Positions 1-7,852 of a DNA stretch of 35,220 bases are shown here, piece by piece. Numbering within the stretch: position 1 is the stretch's first letter; every line of letters starts with the position of its first letter. This DNA comes from Thermoleophilia bacterium (GTDB lineage Bacteria > Actinomycetota > Thermoleophilia > Solirubrobacterales > 70-9). Both the position numbers and the translations under genes were made by a program. The notes under the pieces are model-generated. The model saw nothing but the letters and a program-made list of their open reading frames with translations. It was not told the DNA's origin and did no database searches. The stretch spans positions 1-35,220 of the forward strand of contig JAENWT010000025.1 in assembly GCA_016650125.1 (NCBI GenBank), written 5' to 3'.

Positions 1-368
1 AACCGACCCAGTTCCGGATTTGGCTTCCTGCCTGGGTCTCGGGTACTTCGGGCCTCTCGATTCACGAAGTGACCGGATTAAGGGCCGCTATGTGGCCTCG
101 ATTCAGGTCACTTCCATCTCTGCGGGCTTTCGGTGCTCGGCCCTTGGCGACATCGCACGGTCAGGTCGCGGTACCTCGGGCTCAGGTGTGGTTCGGGTAC
201 CCCTGTCCAGGTGCCTCGCTGTTGGATCAACCTCGGCGCCGCGCGAACGATTTCTCGTCCCGTCGACTAACCGCATCCTGGACAGGGGTACCCGGACCGC
301 GCCCACGGCACGTCGCTATCCCGGGATCCTGGACAGGGACACCCGCGCCGCGTCCCACGGCAGACCGA
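1..368. other. non-coding region at the left edge, with repeats
   Basis: I see no convincing gene in this stretch; the open frames that cross it have no family resemblance and no ribosome binding site. It holds a nested inverted repeat at 66-114 (GAAGTGACC at 66-74 against GGTCACTTC at 106-114, with GGCC/GGCC inside). It also holds the 18-bp repeat family listed separately at 194-350. It lies just downstream of the minus-strand transglycosylase-like gene, so some of these hairpins may end that transcript, although no T-run follows any of them. Confidence 0.6.
194..350. repeat. 18-bp repeat family, two inverted copies plus one degenerate direct copy
   Basis: CGGGTACCCCTGTCCAGG at 194-211 is the exact reverse complement of 277-294, with 65 nt between them. 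A third copy at 329-346 matches the 277-294 copy with two changes (GGGACACCC for GGGGTACCC). The second and third copies also share downstream sequence: roughly 36 bp are alike from 275 and from 327, with one indel. The arrangement resembles REP/REPIN-type intergenic repeats. I do not recognise a named family, and no coding sequence is associated with it. Confidence 0.7.
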
Positions 369-1352
369 CTACCCACAAACCCACGGAGCTGTGCCCGAGT
401 CCGCGTAGATCAAGGCCGCGATCCGGTCCTGCTCTGCCTTCGAAGCTTCGTTAGGCAAGCCCGTACCTCCGTACGCTTCCCATGTCGCGGGCATGATCTG
501 GTAGGCGCCGCCGGCTCCGCTGGGGTTCAGTGCGGAGTAGTTGCCGCCTGATTCGCACATCACGATGTAGGTCGGGATCGAGTACGGGCCGCCGAGCTGC
601 GAATCGACCTCTTCCGCGGCCTCGGCCGCGGTCGCGGCCTGTTGCTTCTCGATCTGCTTCTCCCAGCCGTTGATGTCCGACTTGAGTCCGGCAATCTCGC
701 CTTCGCGTGAACTGTTGACCGAGGCCAGTTCGGCCGCGCTCGACTCCGCGGCGGCACGTGCGGCCTCGATGCCGGCCTGGGCCGCGGCCAGCTCGGCGTT
801 GTGCCGGTCGACCCTCACCTTGAGCAGGGTCAGCCGGTCCGTCTTGTCTTCGAAGTCGTTACGCACCGAGCGCACCCGGGTGGCGAGACGCACGTCGGCG
901 TTCTGGACGGCCTCGAGGTACTCCTGTCCGGTGGCGAGGTCGCTGAAGTCCGCGGCGCCCAGCACCATGTCGGTCAGGTCGGGTGAACCGGTCATGTAGA
1001 TCGCGACCAGCCGCTCGGACAGCAACCGCTCGGCGCGCTTCAACCGTTGGCGCGAGCGATCGAGCTCGGCCTGGGAACCGGCGACCTTCTCTTCAAGCGT
1101 TGCCGACTTCTCAGCGCCGGTGGCGATCAGGCCGTTCATCTCGTCGGCCCTGGCCGCCGCGGCGGCGGCCTGCTCCTGGGCGGAATCCAGTTCCGCCCGG
1201 CCTTCACCCAGCGATTGCGAGACCTGCTCGATGCGCTGCTTCGCCGCTGCCGTATCGGATTCGAGATCGTCGACGTCGCCCTGCGCTGAAGCCGAAAAGG
1301 CCGCACAAAGCAGCGCGGGCACGATCGTGCCCGCAAGGATTGAACGCCTCAT
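369..1352 (-). CDS. secreted coiled-coil protein with a C-terminal Rpf/transglycosylase-like domain
   Basis: A 327-residue protein predicted to be exported and to act on peptidoglycan. Residues 1-24 look like a signal peptide (MRRS, hydrophobic core, ASA cleavage site). Residues about 28-245 are Ala/Glu/Arg-rich coiled coil of the kind found in RipA/PcsB-type cell-wall hydrolase partners. The last 75 residues match the transglycosylase-like (resuscitation-promoting factor) fold: CESGGNY with E267 as the probable catalytic glutamate, GAYQIMPATW, and Cys266/Cys326 positioned for a disulfide. I chose ATG at 1352; a TTG at 1358 adds two residues. Neither start has a good Shine-Dalgarno sequence. 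The gene has about 290 bp of non-coding DNA upstream and appears to be a single transcription unit. Cleavage of murein is inferred from the family and is not visible in the sequence. Confidence 0.85.
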   Translation of the reverse strand: MRRSILAGTIVPALLCAAFSASAQGDVDDLESDTAAAKQRIEQVSQSLGEGRAELDSAQEQAAAAAARADEMNGLIATGAEKSATLEEKVAGSQAELDRSRQRLKRAERLLSERLVAIYMTGSPDLTDMVLGAADFSDLATGQEYLEAVQNADVRLATRVRSVRNDFEDKTDRLTLLKVRVDRHNAELAAAQAGIEAARAAAESSAAELASVNSSREGEIAGLKSDINGWEKQIEKQQAATAAEAAEEVDSQLGGPYSIPTYIVMCESGGNYSALNPSGAGGAYQIMPATWEAYGGTGLPNEASKAEQDRIAALIYADSGTAPWVCG

Positions 1353-1382
1353 CTTCAAACCGAACCGATGAGTACTTTGAAT

Positions 1383-1412
1383 GTGTGAGTTGAAGCCAAA
1401 ACCGACTCACAC
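1383..1412. promoter_or_regulatory. 8-bp inverted repeat upstream of the transglycosylase-like gene
   Basis: GTGTGAGT at 1383-1390 is the exact reverse complement of ACTCACAC at 1405-1412, separated by 14 nt. It lies 31-60 bp upstream of the chosen start. It could be a repressor operator or a hairpin in the 5' leader. The half-sites contain TGTGA/TCACA, but they are too far apart for a standard CRP/FNR-type site. Confidence 0.35.
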
Positions 1413-1489
1413 CGTAACCAAGCCTCTCGCCCGGCCCCCCGACTCAGGGGTCCCAAGCAAGATCTCGTGCAAAAGCAGGTTTCGCCAGA

Positions 1490-1645
1490 GCCTATCCCGG
1501 TAGGGCTGCGAAGCCAACGTGCCGATCCGTGGACGCAGGGGGCCGATTGGCGGTGAGAGCGGGCTGGTTGCCCGTTCGATCCGACACATCGGGTCCCGGC
1601 GTCCGCGGGGCGGTGCGGTGGCGAGCTCTGCCTACCGGGATAGGC
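1490..1645 (+). ncRNA. candidate structured RNA: long rod with a symmetric bubble
   Basis: The two 58-nt arms 1490-1547 and 1588-1645 pair in a single register with no gaps. There is a perfect 15-bp closing stem (GCCTATCCCGGTAGG 1490-1504 with 1631-1645), then an 8x8 unpaired bubble (1505-1512 with 1623-1630). Then come 35 positions (1513-1547 with 1588-1622) with only four mismatches. A small hairpin (1560-1564 with 1570-1574) caps the structure. Five of the pairs are G-U on the plus strand and would be A-C on the minus strand, so a plus-strand RNA is favoured. The shape (closing stem, central bubble, long apical stem, about 156 nt) resembles 6S RNA, but I find no conserved 6S sequence. I also see no clear promoter or T-run terminator, and a MITE-like DNA element is an alternative. 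Confidence 0.4.
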
Positions 1646-1646
1646 G

Positions 1647-1814
1647 CTAGCCTTCGGGGACGTCCCGGGTGGCCAGGTAGCCGGCGACACCGACCACGGT
1701 GATGCCGGCCGCGACTCCAACCCCGGCGAGCAGCGCGGTCCGCAATACGAACTTATGCCTGAAGAAACTCACGAACACCTTGATGGTGGCTCTTCCTATC
1801 AGCGAATAGAACAT
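1647..1814 (-). CDS. 55-residue membrane peptide coupled to argG
   Basis: A small protein (MFYSLIGRA...DVPEG) with an amphipathic, basic N-terminus (residues 1-25, ending FFRHKFVLR) and one clear hydrophobic helix at about residues 26-48, so probably a single-pass inner-membrane peptide. Its ATG shares one base with the argG stop codon (TGATG), which implies translational coupling and a real gene. It is the last gene of the arginine operon. I do not recognise the family. The RATIKVFVSFFRHKF segment suggests a membrane-surface or partner-binding helix, but no function can be assigned. Confidence 0.7.
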   Translation of the reverse strand: MFYSLIGRATIKVFVSFFRHKFVLRTALLAGVGVAAGITVVGVAGYLATRDVPEG

Positions 1815-3088
1815 CAGTTTTCCTCTCGATTTCGTACCTGGTGAGCCATGCGGCTCTGCAGTGAGAAAAGTTCGATGAAACCGGGACTGGCCTGCTGGGA
1901 GAACTCTCCCCCGGACTCGCCGAATGAGGCCAGGCTCTCGTCGTACAGAGCGTAGGGCGAATTGCGGGTGGTCGGCGTGGCCGATCCCTTGAAGAGCTTG
2001 ACCGAGATCTCACCGGTCGCGTATTCATTGGCGGAGTCCATGAAGGCATCGAGGTTGTACCGCAGGGGCTCGTGCCACAAACCGGCGTAGGCCAGGTAGG
2101 CCCAGTGACGGTCGAGCGTGTTCTTGAAGTTGTTCTGGTGGATCGTCGAGACGAGCTTCTCCAGCTCTTGATGGGCGGTGAGGATGATCGCCGCCGCCGG
2201 CACCTCGTAGATGTCCCGCACCTTGAGGCCGACGATGCGGTCCTCGATGTGGTCGACGATGCCGACGCCGTGGCGGCACCCGGCCTCGGAGGCGGCGTCG
2301 ATCAGCGGCACCAGGTCCATCGCCTCCCCGTTGAAGCTGACCGGGCGGCCGGCCTCGAATCCGATGGTGACCGTCTCTGGCTCGTCCGGTGCGAGCTCCG
2401 GCCGGGTGACCAGCTGGAAGACGTCTTCCGGCGGCGGTGAACTGAGGTCCTCGATCGAAATGCCTTCCGAGGAACGGCCCCAGAGGTTGTCGTCGATCGA
2501 GTATGGCGCCGCCGAAGTGCCGCCCTTGAGTGGGATGTCGTGCTTCCGGCAGTACTCGAGTTCCTCTTCGCGGCCGATCCTCCAGGCCCGGACCGGCGCG
2601 ATCATCTTCAGGTCGGGGGCGAGCGTCGCCACCGTGCTTTCCAGGCGGACCTGGTCGTTGCCTTTGCCGGTGCAGCCGTGGGCCAGGGTGTCGCAGCCGG
2701 TCCGGGCCGCCACTTCGACCCCGAGCTTGCCGATCAGCGGGCGCCCCAGTGAAGTGAAAAGCGGGTAGCCGCCGCCGTAGAGCGCGTTCGCCTTGATCGC
2801 CGGCAGGACATAGTCCTCGGCGAACTCCTCGCGGGCGTCAATGACCACGGTCTCGATCGCCCCCATCGCTTTCGCCTTGTCGGTTACCTCGGTGTAGTCC
2901 TCGCCCGGCTGGCCGAGGTTGACCGTCAGGGTGACGACCTCGGCCCCGTACTGCTCCTGGATCCAGTGGAGCATGACGCTCGTGTCCAGCCCGCCCGAAT
3001 AGAGCAGGAGGACCCTTTGTACGTCTTCGGGCCTCGCCTCATAGGTGGCGATCGGCTCCGGCATGGAGTCGAGGGTCAGATCGGTCAT
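1814..3088 (-). CDS. argG: argininosuccinate synthase
   Basis: Condenses citrulline and aspartate with ATP to give argininosuccinate, the penultimate step of cytosolic arginine synthesis. The 424-residue protein carries the N-type ATP pyrophosphatase P-loop SGGLDTS at 31-37. It also has the conserved ALYGGGYPLFTSLGRPLIGK stretch near 113-132 and the GCTGKGNDQVR loop typical of the family. The start ATG at 3088 overlaps the upstream membrane gene's TGA (ATGA), and the stop overlaps the next small gene. argF and argH, which often neighbour argG in actinobacteria, are not in the window, so ornithine carbamoyltransferase and argininosuccinate lyase must be encoded elsewhere. Confidence 0.97.
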   Translation of the reverse strand: MTDLTLDSMPEPIATYEARPEDVQRVLLLYSGGLDTSVMLHWIQEQYGAEVVTLTVNLGQPGEDYTEVTDKAKAMGAIETVVIDAREEFAEDYVLPAIKANALYGGGYPLFTSLGRPLIGKLGVEVAARTGCDTLAHGCTGKGNDQVRLESTVATLAPDLKMIAPVRAWRIGREEELEYCRKHDIPLKGGTSAAPYSIDDNLWGRSSEGISIEDLSSPPPEDVFQLVTRPELAPDEPETVTIGFEAGRPVSFNGEAMDLVPLIDAASEAGCRHGVGIVDHIEDRIVGLKVRDIYEVPAAAIILTAHQELEKLVSTIHQNNFKNTLDRHWAYLAYAGLWHEPLRYNLDAFMDSANEYATGEISVKLFKGSATPTTRNSPYALYDESLASFGESGGEFSQQASPGFIELFSLQSRMAHQVRNREEN

Positions 3089-3531
3089 CCGGGGCCGATA
3101 CCACCGCTCGAGCCACCGCTGTCGGTCGGGGGGCTCACGCCGCCGCCGGTGTCGGGGGTCACTGTGCCACCGTCGCTCGGAGGGGTCTCCGGGCTGACGC
3201 CGCCGCCGGTGTCCGGCTCGACCGGGGTATCCGGCTCGACCGGGACGTCCGTGGTGCTGGTTTCACCGGTCGTACCGGTCGGCACGGTCGGGGTGAGTTC
3301 AGTCACTCCGGTAACTCCGGTGGCGCCCGTGTTCTCGCTTCCGGAGTCATTCGTATTTGCGATAACGACCACGGCAACAACGAGACCAATGATGATCGCG
3401 AGCATGGCGATGATCAGCCACCGCACATGGCGCCTCTTGTCTTCCGGCTCATACGGGTCGTAGCCGTCGTCGTCCCTCCGGCGGGGCGGCGGGCGGTCGT
3501 CTCTCATGATTCGGGTCGGATCGTCATTCAT
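3085..3531 (-). CDS. single-pass membrane protein with a Thr/Pro/Gly-rich tail
   Basis: A 148-residue protein between argD and argG. Residues 1-35 are charged and cytosolic (RDDRPPPRRRDDD...). About 37-60 is one strong transmembrane helix (WLIIAMLAIIIGLVVAVVVIA). The rest is a low-complexity outer segment rich in Thr, Val, Pro, Gly and Ser, with an internal duplication around PDTGGGVSP that also shows in the DNA at about 3129-3153 and 3192-3214. A GGAGG ribosome site lies 8 nt before ATG 3531, and the stop overlaps the argG start by four bases, so it is translated with the operon. No family is recognised. It sits where argF or argR is found in related clusters, but it has no similarity to either. 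Confidence 0.75.
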   Translation of the reverse strand: MNDDPTRIMRDDRPPPRRRDDDGYDPYEPEDKRRHVRWLIIAMLAIIIGLVVAVVVIANTNDSGSENTGATGVTGVTELTPTVPTGTTGETSTTDVPVEPDTPVEPDTGGGVSPETPPSDGGTVTPDTGGGVSPPTDSGGSSGGIGPG

Positions 3532-3579
3532 CGCTGGAACCTCCGGTGCAGTTGAAGAGTGCGGATGCTACGGGAAAGG

Positions 3580-4779
3580 TCATCGTGAACCCACCCCGGA
3601 AAGGTGGTCGGAAAGGGTGCCCGAGATGATCTCCAGAGCCTGCCCGGCCTGCTCGTCAGTCAGGACGAACGGCGGCAGGAGGCGCAGGGAATCAGGCCGG
3701 GGCGCGTTGGCCACCAGACCCCGGGAAAGCAGCTCGGCGTTCAGCTCGGCGGAATTGATCCCTTCGCTGAGCTCGACCCCGAGCATCAGCCCGCGGCCGC
3801 GCACGGCCTCCACCCCGTCCATCTTCAAAAGACCTTCGGTGAGACTGGAGCCGAGCGACCGGATACGGCGAAGCGTCTCCGGCTGGTCAACCAGGTCGAG
3901 CACCGCCAGGGCTGCTGACGCGGCGACCGGGCCGGCCGCAAAGGTCGAGCCGTGGTCACCCGGCGCAAGGACTTCGCCCGCGGCTTCGTCGGTGATGCAG
4001 GCGCCGATCGCGACACCTCCGCCGAGCGCCTTGGCGCTGGTGATCACGTCCGGCCGGGCCGGGCCCTGCTCGTAGGCCCAGAGCGAGCCGGTCCGGCCGA
4101 TGCCGGTCTGGATCTCGTCGAGGATCAGCAGGGCTCCGAAACGATCACAGAGTTCACGGGCCAGCCTCAGGGTCTCGTCCGAAACGACGAACACCCCGGC
4201 CTCGCCCTGGATCACTTCGATCAGGATCGCCGCCGTGTCAGGACCAGTGGCGGCCTCCAGCGCGGCGCCGTCGTCGAAGGGCACCGACCGGAAGCCATCG
4301 AGCATCGGGCCCAGCTTGGGATCCCTGGCGAGCCCCGGCGTCGCCGAGAGCGAGCCGTAGGTGCGGCCGTGGAAGTCGTCTTCGAAGGAGATGATCTCCG
4401 GGTTCTCGACACCCCGCCCGTGCGCTGCCTTGCGCGCGATCTTGATCGCGCATTCGTTTGCTTCAGTGCCGGAGTTGCAGAAGAACACACGGCCGCCGAG
4501 CGACGACACGGAGAGCCGCTCCGCCAGATCGACCATCGGCTGGGTGTAGAAGAGGTTCGAGACATGCATCAGCTCGCCGGCCTGCTCCCGCACCGCGGCG
4601 ACGATGTCGGGATGGCAATGGCCCATCGAGGCGACCGAGATCCCGCCGAGCAGGTCGAGATACTCCCGCCCGTCCTCGTCGAAGAGCAGGGCGCCTTCAC
4701 CCCGCACGAAATTGACTTCCGCCCGGCGGTAGGTCTGCATCACGAAACGTTCTTCCCGCTCTTTCAGTTCCGGATTCAC
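3580..4779 (-). CDS. argD: acetylornithine aminotransferase
   Basis: PLP enzyme that converts N-acetylglutamate semialdehyde to N2-acetylornithine using glutamate as amino donor. The 399-residue length is normal for class III (subgroup II) aminotransferases. Visible landmarks are the phosphate-binding NSGTEANE (102-109), FHGRT (136-140), the cofactor-ring aspartate in LDEIQTG (D221) and the Schiff-base lysine in TSAKALGGG (K250). The start ATG overlaps the argB stop by four bases (ATGA). A 48-bp gap separates it from the downstream membrane gene. Some ArgD proteins also act in lysine synthesis (DapC); the sequence alone does not exclude that. Confidence 0.96.
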   Translation of the reverse strand: MNPELKEREERFVMQTYRRAEVNFVRGEGALLFDEDGREYLDLLGGISVASMGHCHPDIVAAVREQAGELMHVSNLFYTQPMVDLAERLSVSSLGGRVFFCNSGTEANECAIKIARKAAHGRGVENPEIISFEDDFHGRTYGSLSATPGLARDPKLGPMLDGFRSVPFDDGAALEAATGPDTAAILIEVIQGEAGVFVVSDETLRLARELCDRFGALLILDEIQTGIGRTGSLWAYEQGPARPDVITSAKALGGGVAIGACITDEAAGEVLAPGDHGSTFAAGPVAASAALAVLDLVDQPETLRRIRSLGSSLTEGLLKMDGVEAVRGRGLMLGVELSEGINSAELNAELLSRGLVANAPRPDSLRLLPPFVLTDEQAGQALEIISGTLSDHLSGVGSR

Positions 4780-5654
4780 GGGTTCACCATGGTGCCGATG
4801 CCGACGTCGGTGAAGAGCTCGAGCAGCAGCGAATGGGGGCGCCGGCCGTCGATGATGTGCGCGGCCTGGGCCCCGCCCTGGATCGCGTTGATGCAGGCGG
4901 TCATCTTCGGCCGCATGCCGCCCTGGATGCCCTCAAGGGCCTTTTTCACCTCGTCGACGCTGGTCCGCGAGATCCGCGTGGTCTCGTCTTCGGGATCCTC
5001 GAGCCAGCCGACGACGTCGGTCAGGAAGACCGCCTTGTAGGCACCGAGCGCCGCCGCGACCTTGCCGGCGGCCTCGTCGGCGTTGACGTTGTACGAATTG
5101 CTGTCGCGGTCGGAGGCGACCGAAGCGATCACCGGGATGTAGTCCTCGGAGATGTGGTTGAGCACGCCGACGTCGACCCGCTCGATCTCGCCGACGAAAC
5201 CGACCTCGGCCGCGTTGGCGACCGGAGCGACCTCGAACAGCGCGCCGTCCTCGCCGGAAAGGCCGACCGAAGGCTGGCCGGCCCGGTTGAGGCGCCGGAC
5301 CAGGTCGGCGTTGACCTTGCCGAGCAGGACCATCTTCGCGACCTCGACCGTCTCCGCGTCGGACACCCGCAGCCCGTGGTGAAACTTGACCTCGAGGCCC
5401 ATCTTGTTCATGACCTCGGAGATCTCAGGACCACCGCCATGGACGATCACCGGGTTCATGCCGACGTACTTGAGCAGGACCACGTCCTTGGCGAAGGCCT
5501 CCCGCAGGGACTCCTCTCGCATCGCCGCTCCCCCGTACTTGATGACCACGGTCTTGCCGTGGAATTCCCGGATGTAGGGGAGCGCCTCGAGCAGCACGGT
5601 GACGTTCTCGTCATCGAGTACTCCGGCGATCTCCTGGGCTTTTTTGTCATCCAT
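4776..5654 (-). CDS. argB: acetylglutamate kinase
   Basis: Phosphorylates N-acetylglutamate at the gamma-carboxylate, usually the arginine-inhibited step in bacteria that use the cyclic ornithine pathway with ArgJ. The 292-residue amino-acid kinase has the phosphate-binding VIKYGGAAM (K39), the substrate loop VIVHGGGPEI (about 67-76) and GGMRPKMTACI near the C-terminus. The N-terminal extension (residues 1-25) is of the kind seen in hexameric, arginine-sensitive enzymes; feedback control is inferred from that. AAGGA lies 7 nt before ATG 5654, and the gap from argJ is 9 bp. Confidence 0.97.
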   Translation of the reverse strand: MDDKKAQEIAGVLDDENVTVLLEALPYIREFHGKTVVIKYGGAAMREESLREAFAKDVVLLKYVGMNPVIVHGGGPEISEVMNKMGLEVKFHHGLRVSDAETVEVAKMVLLGKVNADLVRRLNRAGQPSVGLSGEDGALFEVAPVANAAEVGFVGEIERVDVGVLNHISEDYIPVIASVASDRDSNSYNVNADEAAGKVAAALGAYKAVFLTDVVGWLEDPEDETTRISRTSVDEVKKALEGIQGGMRPKMTACINAIQGGAQAAHIIDGRRPHSLLLELFTDVGIGTMVNP

Positions 5655-5663
5655 CGGAGGTCC

Positions 5664-6821
5664 TTACGTTGTGTATTCGGCGTTGATGACGATGTATTCG
5701 TGAGTCAGGTCGCTGAAGTAGATGTGGGCCCGGCCATCACCCCGGTCGAGCTTGAGCGAAAGCTCGGCTTCGGGGGCATCAGTAGCCAGGTCGGAGGCTT
5801 CAATCACGTCCGGTCCGAGTTCGCCGATGTCGGAACCGGCCAGTGCGGCGCCGGCTGCCTGGGCGATCCGGCCCCAGTTCGGGTCCCGGCCGAGCAGCGC
5901 CGTCTTGACCAGAGGTGAGTTGGCGATCCGCCGCGCGACCATCTCCGCCTCTTCGTCGTCGGCAGCGCCAGAGACTTCGATCCGCCCGACCCGGGTCGCG
6001 CCCTCTCCGTCCCGGACCACTTCGATCGCCAGCTGGAGCAGCACGGCCTCGAGCAGGCCGGCGGGCAGAGGCTTTCCGGAAAGTCCGCTTCCCTGGAGCA
6101 GCACGGTGTCGTTGGTGCTCATCTGGCCGTCGACGGTGATGCGTTCGAAGGAGCTGTCGACCGCGCCGCGCAGGAGGGCCTCCGGGCCCTCGAGAACAGC
6201 GTCGGTCTGGACGAAGCAGAGCATGGTGGCGAAACCGGGCTCGATCATGCCGGCACCTTTTGCCTGAGCGGAAATGGTCACCCCGCCGAGCCGCACGCAA
6301 CATTGTTTGGGCCACTGGTCGGTGGTCATGATCGCCTCGGAGAAGCTCACGCCGCCGTCGGCCGCAAGCGATCCGGCAAGTCCGTCGATCCCCGACAGGA
6401 CCAATTCCATGTCCATCGGCACCCCGATCACTCCGGTCTCGGCGACCGCGACCTGCGTCGGTTCGAAGCCGAGCGCCGCGGCGGCACCTTCCCGCATCGC
6501 GAGGGCGTCCTTGATGCCCTGCTTTCCGGTGGCGGCGTTGGCGTTGCCCGAGTTGACGATCGCCGCCCGAATCGTGTCCTGCTCCAGCTGGTCCCGGCAG
6601 ACCCGGATCGGGGCCGCGGCGGCCGCGTTCTTCGTCAGGAGGATCGCCGAGCTGACCTCGTCTGAATCGCAACTGACCAGACCGAGATCGGTCTTGCCGT
6701 CGTCCTTCAGCCCGCAGGGGACGCTGGCCGCCCGGAACCCGGCCGGAAGGTCTTTCGGATCGAGCTGCTCTACCCCTGCGGGGGCATTGACCCACTTCGA
6801 CCGAAAAAAGTCCTCGCTCAT
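5664..6821 (-). CDS. argJ: bifunctional glutamate N-acetyltransferase / ornithine acetyltransferase
   Basis: Recycles the acetyl group from N-acetylornithine to glutamate and can also use acetyl-CoA. The 385-residue precursor has the autocatalytic cleavage site in KGAGMIEPGFATML: T199 is the expected N-terminal nucleophile of the beta chain after self-processing. The oxyanion-hole region TGVIGVPM (129-136) and the C-terminal YIVINAEYTT are also typical. The start overlaps the argC stop by four bases. Having argJ means argE is not needed for this step. Whether it is mono- or bifunctional cannot be told from sequence. Confidence 0.96.
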   Translation of the reverse strand: MSEDFFRSKWVNAPAGVEQLDPKDLPAGFRAASVPCGLKDDGKTDLGLVSCDSDEVSSAILLTKNAAAAAPIRVCRDQLEQDTIRAAIVNSGNANAATGKQGIKDALAMREGAAAALGFEPTQVAVAETGVIGVPMDMELVLSGIDGLAGSLAADGGVSFSEAIMTTDQWPKQCCVRLGGVTISAQAKGAGMIEPGFATMLCFVQTDAVLEGPEALLRGAVDSSFERITVDGQMSTNDTVLLQGSGLSGKPLPAGLLEAVLLQLAIEVVRDGEGATRVGRIEVSGAADDEEAEMVARRIANSPLVKTALLGRDPNWGRIAQAAGAALAGSDIGELGPDVIEASDLATDAPEAELSLKLDRGDGRAHIYFSDLTHEYIVINAEYTT

Positions 6822-7852
6822 CTGAGCCCCAATCCTTCATCGAGGCCGAGGATCAGGTTCAGGTTCTGGATCGCCTGGCCCGAGGAACCCTTCCAGAGGT
6901 TGTCGATCGCGGCAAAGATGAGGATGCGGTCATCACCGACGACCGCCTGGATATGGCACTGGTTGGTGTCCCTCACGTCCCGCATGCCGGGCGGGGAATC
7001 GGTCACCTTGACGAAGGGCTCGCTCAGGTACCGGTCCGAATAAAGCTTGTCGAGGTCTTCCTGGGCCAGATCGACCGACGACTTCACGTAACAGCTGACC
7101 AGTTCTCCCTGGTCGACCGGAACAAGGTGCGGCACGAAGGTGAGCGACGGGATGTCGCTGGGCGCAAGGCCGTTCAGCTGCTCGAGGATTTCGGGGCGGT
7201 GCCGGTGGCCGACCGCCTTGTACGGCGACACGTTCTCGGTGACCGTGATGAACGAAGTGGCCTCGCCCCCGCCCCGGCCGGCGCCCGAGACGCCGGACTT
7301 GGCGTCGATCACGACGTCGTCGATCAGGCCGGCTTCGGCGAGCGGCGCCAGTGCCAGGATCGTCGCTGTCGGATAACAGCCGGGGTTGGCGATCAACTCG
7401 GCTTCTTTGACGGCATCCCGGTTCAGCTCAGGCAGTCCGTAAACCGCGCCGTCGAGCAGGTCGGGAGCACCGTGGCTTCCATAGAAGCGTTCGTAGGTCG
7501 GAAGGTCTTCGAGCCGGAAATCAGCGGAGAGATCGACCACGATCATGCCGAGCCCTCGCATCTCGGCGACCACTGGGGCAGCCGCGCCGTGCGGGTAGGC
7601 GACGATGCCGACGTCGACATCCTCGAGGCCGGCCAGGTCCAGCTCCTTCAGTACCAGAGGCACGTCGTATCGCGGGTAGAGCGCGTTCAGGGCCACACCG
7701 GTCTCGGACCGGGCAGTGATTTCGGCCAGCTCGAGCTCGGGGTGAAACCAGACGAGCTGGGCCGCGAGCGCGCCGGCGTAACCGGTCGCGCCGGCGACGA
7801 CGACCCTCGCCCTGGCCCCTTCGGGCCCGATCGGTTGCGCCCAATCAGCCAC
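6818..7852 (-). CDS. argC: N-acetyl-gamma-glutamyl-phosphate reductase
   Basis: NADPH-dependent reduction of N-acetylglutamyl phosphate to the semialdehyde. I place the start at GTG 7852 (344 residues) because GGAGG lies 8 nt upstream, it overlaps the pheT stop by only 8 nt, and the length then fits the family. An in-frame GTG at 7882 would add ten residues but overlap pheT by 38 nt. Motifs: GATGYAG dinucleotide fold at 21-27, catalytic cysteine in NPGCYPTA (C159), and the GVSGAGRG loop. It opens the argC-J-B-D block directly behind pheST, an arrangement known from other actinobacteria. Confidence 0.96.
   Translation of the reverse strand: MADWAQPIGPEGARARVVVAGATGYAGALAAQLVWFHPELELAEITARSETGVALNALYPRYDVPLVLKELDLAGLEDVDVGIVAYPHGAAAPVVAEMRGLGMIVVDLSADFRLEDLPTYERFYGSHGAPDLLDGAVYGLPELNRDAVKEAELIANPGCYPTATILALAPLAEAGLIDDVVIDAKSGVSGAGRGGGEATSFITVTENVSPYKAVGHRHRPEILEQLNGLAPSDIPSLTFVPHLVPVDQGELVSCYVKSSVDLAQEDLDKLYSDRYLSEPFVKVTDSPPGMRDVRDTNQCHIQAVVGDDRILIFAAIDNLWKGSSGQAIQNLNLILGLDEGLGLR

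Noticed and set aside
1359-1646. A c-di-AMP (ydaO-type) riboswitch upstream of the Rpf-like gene, as found before many actinobacterial muralytic genes
   Set aside because: Fragments such as GGGACCCGA and GGTAGGC occur on the minus strand but in the wrong order, and the conserved GACAGCT...GTAGGC block is absent. The region is better explained by the long symmetric rod.
3952-5040. Long plus-strand open frames opposite argD, argB, pheT and thrS (up to about 430 codons)
   Set aside because: They mirror real genes in high-GC DNA, have Arg/Gly/Asp-rich nonsense composition and show no family motifs or ribosome sites.
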